A stretch of DNA of 5,554 nt from Acidobacteriota bacterium (GTDB taxonomy: Bacteria; Acidobacteriota; Vicinamibacteria; Vicinamibacterales; 2-12-FULL-66-21): the NCBI GenBank assembly GCA_013697225.1, contig JACCXG010000245.1:1-5554 (forward strand). The letters are read 5' to 3'. The notes beneath the pieces were generated by a model, which worked only from the letters and a program-made list of their open reading frames with translations, made no database searches and was not told the DNA's origin. Positions 1 to 5,009 of this stretch are shown here, one piece after another (position 1 is the first letter of the stretch; every line of letters begins with the position of its first letter). Made by a program: the position numbers and the translations under genes.

Positions 1-2
1 TC

Positions 3-335
3 CTCGATACCCGGAGCGACGGGGAGTACTGCGGGACGACGGTGCGTGCCGCACGAGGGGGTGCGGTGCCGGGCGCCGTTCACATCGAATGGACGCGGAA
101 CCTGACGCCCGAGGGGGAGTTCAAGCCGGCGTCTGAACTGCGGAAGATGTACGAGGATGCCGGCGTCACGCCGGACCGGGAAGTGATCACCTACTGCCAG
201 GGAGGCTACCGGGCGGCGCACTCGTACGTCGCGCTCCGCCTGCTGGGGTACCCGACCGTGCGTACTTACGTCGGCTCCTGGAAAGAGTGGGGAGACCGGA
301 CCGACCTTCCCGTCGAAGTGCCGAACAGACACTGA
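3..335 (+). CDS. Rhodanese-type thiosulfate/3-mercaptopyruvate sulfurtransferase, C-terminal part (5' truncated)
   Basis: The last 110 codons of a sulfurtransferase are visible; the frame is open to the left edge, so the start is missing. It begins with LDTRSDGEY, the rhodanese start-of-domain signature (Asp-x-Arg), continues with GAVPGAVHIEW, and carries the active-site loop CQGGYRA with the persulfide-forming cysteine at visible residue 65 (TGC at 195-197). The tail GSWKEWGDRTDLPVE is typical of the C-terminal catalytic domain of two-domain enzymes of the SseA/TST type, which move a sulfane sulfur from thiosulfate or 3-mercaptopyruvate to cyanide or a thiol acceptor, usually in the cytoplasm. 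Whether an inactive N-terminal rhodanese domain precedes it cannot be seen. The loop CQGGYR differs from the classical CRKGVT (rhodanese) and CGSGVT (mercaptopyruvate) loops, so the donor is undecided. An internal GTG at 42 lies inside the domain and is not a credible start. The family call is firm; the substrate is not. Confidence 0.9.
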   Translation, partial: LDTRSDGEYCGTTVRAARGGAVPGAVHIEWTRNLTPEGEFKPASELRKMYEDAGVTPDREVITYCQGGYRAAHSYVALRLLGYPTVRTYVGSWKEWGDRTDLPVEVPNRH

Positions 336-343
336 CTTGGGAT

Positions 344-461
344 TGCCAAAAGTGCCAAGAATGCCAAAAGTGCCAAGAATTTAAAGACCGCAAGTGCCAG
401 GATTGCCAAAAGTGGCAAGAACGCCAGGAATTGAAATGTCGCGAGTGCCAAGACTGCCAAG
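344..461. repeat. Nested tandem repeat: 9-nt TGCCAARAN units in a 51-nt higher-order period
   Basis: The gap between the sulfurtransferase and the M20 gene is almost wholly repeat. Block 1 (344-394) has four 9-nt units alternating TGCCAAAAG and TGCCAAGAA, then a diverged 9-mer TTTAAAGAC and a 6-nt spacer CGCAAG. Block 2 (395-445) repeats the plan: four 9-mers (TGCCAGGAT, TGCCAAAAG, TGGCAAGAA, CGCCAGGAA), TTGAAATGT, then CGCGAG. By hand alignment the blocks match at about 36 of 51 positions. Block 3 begins at 446 (TGCCAAGAC, TGCCAAG) and runs into the ATG at 462. The region is visibly richer in A than its neighbours. Because 9 and 51 are multiples of three, several frames stay open through it (Cys-Gln-Lys-Cys-Gln-Glu on the plus strand, Leu/Ala/Phe on the minus), but none looks like a gene. 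Its function is unknown; it may be a neutral minisatellite or a regulatory 5' region. Confidence 0.9.
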
Positions 462-1871
462 ATGAACAACGTCATCGACTTTATCAACACGAATCGGGAT
501 CGCTACGTCGGCGAGCTGAAGGAGTATCTCGCCATTCCGAGCATCAGTGCGCTCCCCGAGCACGAGGGGGATGTCCGTCGCTGTGCGGAATGGACAGCTG
601 ACGAACTGCGGCGTGTAGGGATGCAGAACGTCCGCCTTGCCGAGACGCCGGGGCATCCCATCGTCTATGGCGAATGGCTCGGTGCGGAAGGAGCGCCGAC
701 GATCCTGTTCTACGGCCACTACGACGTGCAGCCTGTGGATCCGCTCGACCTCTGGGAGTCTCCTCCCTTCGAGGCAACCGTCCGAGACGGCGAGATCTAC
801 GCCCGTGGCGCCGCTGACGACAAGGGTCAGATCTTCATGCACTTCAAGGCAATCGAAGCGCACCTGAAGCAGAACGGCCGCCTGCCGGTGAACATGAAGA
901 TTCTTCTCGAAGGTGAGGAGGAGGTTGGCTCGGCGAACCTCGACAACTTCATCAAGGAGAACAAGGAGGAGCTCGGAGCGGACGTCGTGGTGATCTCGGA
1001 CTCACCGATGTTCGACCGCGGCATCCCGTCGATCTGCTATGGCCTGCGTGGCCTGGCCTACCTTCAGATCGACCTGCGAGGGACCAGGAGCGATCTCCAT
1101 TCCGGTTCGTTCGGCGGCGCCGTGGCGAACCCCAACATGGTGCTCGCGCAGATCCTCGCGCAGATGAAGGACCGGAGCGGGCGCATCAAGATCCCCGGGT
1201 TCTACGACAACGTGCGGGATCTCACAGCCGAGGAACGTGAGGCATGGAAGCGGCTGCCGTTCAACGAGAAGCGCTACGCAAAGGAGCTCGGGGCTCCGAA
1301 GCTGTTCGGCGAGAGTGGCTACTCGACGCTGGAGCGCGTGTGGGCCCGCCCGACCTTCGAGGTCAACGGCATCCTCGGCGGCTTCACCGGTAAAGGGGCA
1401 AAAACAGTGATTCCGGCGGTGGCCATGGCCAAAGTGAGCATGCGGCTCGTTCCCGACCAGGATCCGGACAGGATTGCGCAGCTGTTCGAAGACTATGTCC
1501 GGAAGATTGCCCCGAAGACCGTAGAGGTCAAGGTGACGCGGATGCACGGCGGCAGGCCGTGGATGACGGAGTTCGACAACAGGTTCGTCCAGGCTGCCGG
1601 ACGTGCCATCGAGCAGGGTTTCGGAAAAGTGCCGGTCTTCAACCGCGAAGGGGGCTCCATCCCTGTCGTGGCAACGTTCCAGGAGATCCTCGGGCTCCCC
1701 TCGGTGCTGTTCGGCGTCGGGCTGCCGGACGAGAATGCCCACGCACCAAACGAGAAGCTCGACCTCGGCAACTTCCACGGGGGCATCATCGCATCCGCGT
1801 ACCTGTATGAGGAGGTTGCCCGCACGAGCCAGCAGGGGGACCGGCCGGAGGCGGACGGGGTCTCATCCTGA
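462..1871 (+). CDS. M20-family zinc metallodipeptidase (carnosinase/CNDP-like)
   Basis: A complete 469-residue di-zinc peptidase of the M20 family, closest in motif pattern to the cytosolic dipeptidase/CNDP branch, which cleaves short peptides. No signal peptide is seen, so it is probably cytoplasmic. By comparison with the known geometry of human CN2, all key residues are present: zinc ligand H86 in GHYDVQP with D88 supporting it, bridging D119 in ARGAADDKG, general base E153 and zinc ligand E154 in EGEEEVGS, zinc ligand D180 in VISDSP, and zinc ligand H427 in ENAHAPNEK. Substrate-binding residues also match: H213 in DLHSG, R328 in VSMRLVPD and S399 in REGGSIPV. The dimerisation/lid domain spans roughly residues 199-365. 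ATG 462 is the first start after an in-frame TGA at 432-434. No Shine-Dalgarno is visible; the tandem repeat abuts the start codon. The stop overlaps the ATG of the next small ORF. Catalytic activity is very likely; the exact peptide substrate is not deducible. Confidence 0.96.
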   Translation: MNNVIDFINTNRDRYVGELKEYLAIPSISALPEHEGDVRRCAEWTADELRRVGMQNVRLAETPGHPIVYGEWLGAEGAPTILFYGHYDVQPVDPLDLWESPPFEATVRDGEIYARGAADDKGQIFMHFKAIEAHLKQNGRLPVNMKILLEGEEEVGSANLDNFIKENKEELGADVVVISDSPMFDRGIPSICYGLRGLAYLQIDLRGTRSDLHSGSFGGAVANPNMVLAQILAQMKDRSGRIKIPGFYDNVRDLTAEEREAWKRLPFNEKRYAKELGAPKLFGESGYSTLERVWARPTFEVNGILGGFTGKGAKTVIPAVAMAKVSMRLVPDQDPDRIAQLFEDYVRKIAPKTVEVKVTRMHGGRPWMTEFDNRFVQAAGRAIEQGFGKVPVFNREGGSIPVVATFQEILGLPSVLFGVGLPDENAHAPNEKLDLGNFHGGIIASAYLYEEVARTSQQGDRPEADGVSS

Positions 1872-1957
1872 TGGCGTGGCCTCTGCCTCTGCGCATCGAA
1901 CTCCGGACGACCCTGTACCGCTCCGGCGTCATCACGGCGAAAGCGCGCGTGGAGTGA
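1871..1957 (+). CDS. Possible 28-codon coupling ORF between the M20 and HAD genes
   Basis: A 28-residue reading frame starts at the ATG that shares its A with the M20 stop (TGATG at 1869-1873) and ends with a TGA (1955-1957) that overlaps the probable GTG start of the downstream HAD gene (GTGA at 1954-1957). The peptide starts MAWPLPLRIELRTT and has no domain I recognise. A weak G-run (1857-1860) lies 10 nt before the ATG. The position at both junctions is what one expects of a translational relay: ribosomes ending M20 could reinitiate here and then at the HAD GTG, which has no good ribosome-binding site of its own. It could equally be chance in a GC-rich gap of 82 nt. There is no independent proof of translation. 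Confidence 0.3.
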   Translation: MAWPLPLRIELRTTLYRSGVITAKARVE

Positions 1958-2676
1958 CCCCCCCGGCACGACGGCTGCCTCCGCTGCGGATCGGGTTCGA
2001 CATGGACGGGGTGATTGCCGACTTCGCATCGGCGTTCCACGATGTCGAGCGCCGTCTCTTTGGCCCGAAAGCCGCGGTGGCCGCCGAATCTCCGGAGATC
2101 GAAGCGGCACGGGAAGAACAGCCGGCCCCAGCCGCCCCCCGGCCCAGGCCGACGCGCCCGGAACAACGCCGCCGCCGGGATGCCATCTGGGAAGCCATCC
2201 ACCAGACGCCGGATTTCTGGACCACCCTGGAGCCGCTCGACCCGGCTGCCGTGCCGCGGATTCACGAGATGATGCTGCGGCACTGCTGGGAGGTGTTCTT
2301 CATCACGCAGCGGCCGGCGACCGCCGGCGACACCGTCCAGCGGCAGACCCAGCGGTGGCTCCGCGATCAGGGATTCGACATGCCGAGCGTTCTGGTGATC
2401 AGCGGGTCACGTGGAATGGCTGCCGGCGCCGTCCGGCTGAACTACCACGTCGACGACAGCCCCCAGAACTGTCTCGACGTCGTGGCGGACGCCCGCGCAA
2501 AGCCGATCCTGATCGTCAGGGAACCGGATTCACTGACCGAGAACAGCGCCAGGCGCCTTCGCATCAGCGTTGCGAGATCCATCGGTGAGGCGCTGGACAT
2601 CCTCGAACGAGTGTCGCTCGCAAAGGACTCCCCAGGGATGCTCGACAAGCTCTCGAGGATGGTGGGCTGGACTTGA
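1954..2676 (+). CDS. HAD-superfamily phosphatase, 5'-nucleotidase (NT5C)-like
   Basis: A 240-residue HAD-fold hydrolase resembling the 5'(3')-deoxyribonucleotidase group, which removes phosphate from nucleoside monophosphates. Motif I is GFDMDGVIADF (nucleophile D16, acid/base D18), motif II is FFITQRP (T118), and the magnesium-binding aspartates are D167 and D168 in NYHVDDSPQN. At the motif III position, where a lysine is usual, the sequence reads SGSRGMAAG, so R153 is the likely substitute. Between motif I and the cap segment IWEAIHQTPDFW lies a low-complexity stretch (about residues 44-76) rich in Glu, Pro, Ala and Arg. The GTG at 1954 puts motif I about 15 residues from the N terminus, as is usual. 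A GTG at 1876 in the same frame would add 26 residues of unconvincing sequence. No clear Shine-Dalgarno precedes either, so coupling to the upstream frames is likely. The HAD assignment is secure; the nucleotide substrate is inferred. Confidence 0.85.
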   Translation: MTPPARRLPPLRIGFDMDGVIADFASAFHDVERRLFGPKAAVAAESPEIEAAREEQPAPAAPRPRPTRPEQRRRRDAIWEAIHQTPDFWTTLEPLDPAAVPRIHEMMLRHCWEVFFITQRPATAGDTVQRQTQRWLRDQGFDMPSVLVISGSRGMAAGAVRLNYHVDDSPQNCLDVVADARAKPILIVREPDSLTENSARRLRISVARSIGEALDILERVSLAKDSPGMLDKLSRMVGWT

Positions 2677-2692
2677 GCGATCCCCCGTCAGA

Positions 2693-2755
2693 GGGTGCTG
2701 GGAATTGGGCGTTGGGAATTGGGCGTTGGGCGTTGGGCGTTGGAAGTTGGGAGTT
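2693..2755. repeat. Heptamer tandem array (GGGN4), G-quadruplex-prone on the plus strand
   Basis: Nine contiguous 7-nt units fill the gap between the convergent HAD and SirB1 genes. The first (2693-2699, GGGTGCT) is diverged. The next eight (2700-2755) are GGGAATT, GGGCGTT, GGGAATT, three further GGGCGTT, with the second GGGCGTT sitting between the GGGAATT copies, followed by GGAAGTT and GGGAGTT. Seven consecutive units begin with GGG at exact 7-nt spacing, so the plus strand or its RNA satisfies the usual G-quadruplex pattern (four or more G3 tracts with 4-nt loops). The minus strand is a C-rich, G-poor tract of CGCCCAA-type units. The array lies just after the HAD stop (2676) and about 30 nt beyond the SirB1 stop, a place where it would be in both 3' untranslated regions. 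Minus-strand translation through it (Pro-Asn-Ser/Ala-Gln-Phe patterns) is spurious. Confidence 0.92.
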
Positions 2756-2786
2756 GAACTCGTCCCTCCTCCAGTCCTGATCGGAC

Positions 2787-3731
2787 TCAGTTGAACCCCG
2801 CCACCCGCTTCCGCAGGTTCTTCACGTGCTCCCACACCTGCGTGCCGTCGTCCTGCCGTTCCGACCCTTCGAACTCGTCCTCGTCGAACTCCTCGTCGGC
2901 ACCCGACGTGCCGTCTGCCTGGCGGGGAGAGAGGCGCAGGTAAGCCTCCAGGTCGCGCAGTGCGGCGCTGAAATCCTGGAGGTGATACGCCAGCAGCCCG
3001 CGGTCGCGCAGCTCCGAGAGAGCAGTCGGATCCACGGTCAGCAGCAGGTCCGCAACGAAGCGGGCCTGCGGAAATGACCGCATCCGCACGTACAGCCGCT
3101 TCAGGTTCACGAGCATGCGGACGACTATCTCGTGCCGCGTCGCCGGTTCGAGCAGCTCGCGATCGAACGCAGCTTCATCGCCGACATGCTGCCGGAGCAT
3201 CTCGCGGCAGTCCCCTTCCGACAGCAGCGCGCCACCGTGGAACGGATCGACGATGAGGAAGTTGCCCCCGAAGCGAAGGCGGGCGCTTTCGTCTGCGGCC
3301 CGGAGCAGGAAATGGCCCGGGAAATTCACGCCGGTGACGTCGACCCCCGCCCGCCGGGCAACCTCCAGGTAGATCACGGCCAGGCTGATGGGAATGCCGG
3401 TCCGGCGATCGAGCACCTCGTTGAGAAAGCTGTTTCGGGGGTCTTCGTAGCGGTCCCGATTTCCGGTGAACCGCTGCTCGTCGTACAGGTACTCGTTGAG
3501 CATCCCGATGGCGTCCCGTCCGCGTGCTCCCGCCCGGCTTATCTTCCCTGCGGCATCGTCACCCATGCGCTCGATGGCGCCGAGGTAGGCGGCCGTGTCG
3601 AGGCTCGGGTACTCCACCCGCGCGATCGCGAGAGCCGCCGGGGCGAGCTCTTCTCCGGGGGCGTCCATGGCCCGCTCGAGGTCGGCAGCGACCTGCACAC
3701 TGCGCGACTGGAGATGGAGGGCGTATTTCAT
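2787..3731 (-). CDS. SirB1-type protein: transglutaminase-fold domain plus TPR
   Basis: A complete 314-residue protein of the SirB1 family (Transglut_core2 followed by a TPR-type tail). The core signature is dense: NSFLNEVLDRRTGIPISLAV at residues 100-119, then IYLEVARRAGV and GVNFPGHFLLR (H140), and LIVDPFHGG (D162). The His and Asp of a transglutaminase triad are kept, but the nucleophilic Cys position appears to be serine (S116 in GIPISLA), as is usual in this family, so ordinary transglutaminase or protease activity is unlikely. Helical TPR-like repeats occupy about residues 200-268. A strongly acidic linker (about 279-292) precedes a basic C-terminal end. No signal peptide is seen. ATG 3731 directly follows the TGA of the upstream HAD gene (TGAATG), with a GGAAAG about 12 nt upstream as a poor ribosome site, so coupling is likely. 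It is the last gene of the minus operon. Biochemical function is unknown, though some bacterial relatives have been discussed as regulators. Confidence 0.92.
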   Translation of the reverse strand: MKYALHLQSRSVQVAADLERAMDAPGEELAPAALAIARVEYPSLDTAAYLGAIERMGDDAAGKISRAGARGRDAIGMLNEYLYDEQRFTGNRDRYEDPRNSFLNEVLDRRTGIPISLAVIYLEVARRAGVDVTGVNFPGHFLLRAADESARLRFGGNFLIVDPFHGGALLSEGDCREMLRQHVGDEAAFDRELLEPATRHEIVVRMLVNLKRLYVRMRSFPQARFVADLLLTVDPTALSELRDRGLLAYHLQDFSAALRDLEAYLRLSPRQADGTSGADEEFDEDEFEGSERQDDGTQVWEHVKNLRKRVAGFN

Positions 3732-4406
3732 TCAGGAAGAATTCTTTCCCATGAGCCCTTCGATCAGGGCGGGTGTGAATTGGTCGAGCGACTCGATCAC
3801 GGCGTCGGCTCCCGGCAGCTCGTGTGCACGATACGTCGTGGTAATCCCCACGCATCTCAGACCTGCTGCCTTTGCCGACTCGATCCCCCATCGCGAGTCC
3901 TCGATCGCAAGGCAGGACGCCGGGGGCAGCTTGTGCAGTTCAGCGGCGCGGCGGTAAGGGTCGGGTGCAGGCTTGCTCCTGGGTGTCTCACCGGACGCGA
4001 CAACGAAACGGAAGTGCTGCGCGAGGCCGCTCCCGTGAAGAATCGCCATGATTTCGTGCTTCAACGCGCCGGAGGCGATGCCGAGCGGGTACTTCGTGGC
4101 CAGGCGCCGCACGCAGGCGGGGGCGGCAGGATAGAGCACGGCCCCGGCCTGAAGCATCTCTTCGAAGACGACCGACTTGCGCTCGATGAGCGCGCTGATC
4201 TGCTTGTCGGTCCAGGACTGGCCATGCGCCGCGGAGAGTAATTTCATCGCCCCCACGTCGTCGTACCCGAGATACCGCTCGTAGTACTCGTCGCGCTCGA
4301 TGGTGATGCCCAGCTCGGCGACGATCACCTGCAGGGCACGGAAGTGCAGCGGCTCGGAGTCGGCAAGTACCCCGTCGAAGTCGAACACGATCGCAATGGG
4401 CGGCAT
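3732..4406 (-). CDS. HAD subfamily IA phosphatase (beta-phosphoglucomutase / phosphoglycolate phosphatase-like)
   Basis: A complete 224-residue HAD hydrolase with an alpha-helical C1 cap. Motif I is VFDFDGVLADSE (nucleophile D9, acid/base D11), motif II is GIASGA (S112), motif III is SKPAPDPY (K145), and motif IV is AIEDSRWGIESAKAAG (E169 and D170 for magnesium). The cap lies at about residues 15-90. This pattern is shared by phosphoglycolate phosphatase, beta-phosphoglucomutase and several sugar-phosphate phosphatases; sequence alone does not separate them. The frame is open well upstream, but ATG 4406 is the right start: it puts motif I near the N terminus, and everything beyond lies inside the DUF1684 gene in another frame. 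The start shares one base with the upstream stop (TGATG). No strong ribosome site is seen, which again points to coupling. The enzyme is probably cytosolic. Confidence 0.93.
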   Translation of the reverse strand: MPPIAIVFDFDGVLADSEPLHFRALQVIVAELGITIERDEYYERYLGYDDVGAMKLLSAAHGQSWTDKQISALIERKSVVFEEMLQAGAVLYPAAPACVRRLATKYPLGIASGALKHEIMAILHGSGLAQHFRFVVASGETPRSKPAPDPYRRAAELHKLPPASCLAIEDSRWGIESAKAAGLRCVGITTTYRAHELPGADAVIESLDQFTPALIEGLMGKNSS

Positions 4407-5005
4407 CAGGGCATTTTCTCGCCCGCACGGACGGGAATCTTCATGCGGTTCTCCCGAGGGGGCACAGGGCATTCGTACTTCACGTCGAACACGCAGAACG
4501 GGTTGTACGCGCGGTTGAAATCGAGGTCGTACACGCCGCTGGCCGTGCGCTCGAGGTCGAGATAGCGGCCGCCGTGGTATGTCTCGCTCCCGCTCGTCAG
4601 GTCCCCGAACGGAACGAACAGGCGGCGGAGCTGCGGGTCGTCCAGATCCCCGAATGCCGTCAGTGTCAGAGGCTCCCCCTTCAGGGTGAAGGCGAGAGTG
4701 CCCACCCGGCGCATACGCCTGGGGACGCCGGTCGAGGTGCCGAGCTCGATGATCTCGTCTCCCTGCGCGAGCTTCAAAGCCGCAGGCACCCGGTACTGCT
4801 CGTCGGCGGGATAGTACGGGAGGGGCGGGAAGGCGGCGCGGTTCTCGGCCGGAACCGGAGAGTCTCCGGACCGTCGCATGAAGTCGTCCTTCTCGGCTCG
4901 CCATGCCGCGATCTCCTCGAGATACGTCGGAGGAGTGCCACAGGCGCCCAGCACCAGGAGGACGGAGGCCAGCGCAATCAGGAGGGGCCACGTGCGGACC
5001 TTCAC
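4406..5005 (-). CDS. DUF1684 family lipoprotein
   Basis: A complete 199-residue DUF1684 protein with a lipoprotein signal peptide. The N terminus is MKVRTWPLL, then a hydrophobic run to residue 19 and the lipobox LGAC, with C22 as the probable lipidated residue. The mature part shows the family pattern: an early helix with EEIAAWRAEKDDFMR, then FPPLPYYPADEQYRV, GTLAFTLKG, LFVPFGDLTSGSETYHGGRY, LDFNRAYNPFCVFDVKYECP, and the tail PPRENRMKIPVRAGEKMP, which are the conserved C-terminal blocks. C171 and C179 could pair. The GTG at 5005 is chosen because GGAGG lies 8 nt upstream and because it puts a short basic n-region directly before the hydrophobic segment; an ATG at 5071 would give an unsuitable N-terminal extension inside the acyl-CoA dehydrogenase gene. 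The family has no established biochemical function to my knowledge. The protein should sit on the outer face of a membrane, unlike its cytosolic operon neighbours. Confidence 0.9.
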   Translation of the reverse strand: MKVRTWPLLIALASVLLVLGACGTPPTYLEEIAAWRAEKDDFMRRSGDSPVPAENRAAFPPLPYYPADEQYRVPAALKLAQGDEIIELGTSTGVPRRMRRVGTLAFTLKGEPLTLTAFGDLDDPQLRRLFVPFGDLTSGSETYHGGRYLDLERTASGVYDLDFNRAYNPFCVFDVKYECPVPPRENRMKIPVRAGEKMP

Positions 5006-5009
5006 CAGC

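Noticed and set aside
431..459. TTGAAA at 431-436 as a -35 box for the M20 gene
   Set aside because: No -10-like hexamer is found about 17 nt downstream, and the match lies in a diverged repeat unit.
344..461. CRISPR-like array before the M20 gene
   Set aside because: Units are 9 nt and contiguous with no unique spacers; the 51-nt blocks are tandem and diverged, unlike direct repeats separated by spacers.
266..490. Minus-strand frame with a Leu/Ala/Phe-rich hydrophobic stretch, resembling a membrane peptide
   Set aside because: It is the reverse reading of the same tandem repeat and lies across the sulfurtransferase and M20 genes.
287..601. Plus-strand frame of 104 codons with repeated Cys-Gln-Lys-Cys-Gln-Glu, looking like a metal-binding repeat protein
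   Set aside because: The Cys pattern is only the TGCCAA nonamer read in one frame; the frame overlaps two real genes, lacks a ribosome site and has no support beyond the repeat.
1002..1778. Long minus-strand frame of 258 codons inside the M20 gene
   Set aside because: It is a codon-bias shadow of the peptidase, whose active-site residues are all intact on the plus strand.
2773..2787. Small inverted repeat AGTCC-TGATC-GGACT at the end of the SirB1 gene as a terminator
   Set aside because: The stem is only 5 bp with no T-run on either side and it overlaps the stop codon; too weak to call an intrinsic terminator.
2530..2835. Minus-strand frame with Pro-Thr-Pro-Asn-type repeats
   Set aside because: It is the heptamer array translated by chance, overlapping the ends of the HAD and SirB1 genes.
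3132..4241. Long plus-strand frame of 369 codons opposite SirB1 and the HAD phosphatase
   Set aside because: It is antisense to two genes with complete, well-placed family motifs; the long open frame reflects GC-rich codon use, and the translation shows no recognisable domain.
4407..4991. Upstream extension of the HAD phosphatase frame
   Set aside because: The extra 195 residues are an out-of-frame reading of the DUF1684 gene; ATG 4406 puts motif I at the N terminus as the family requires.
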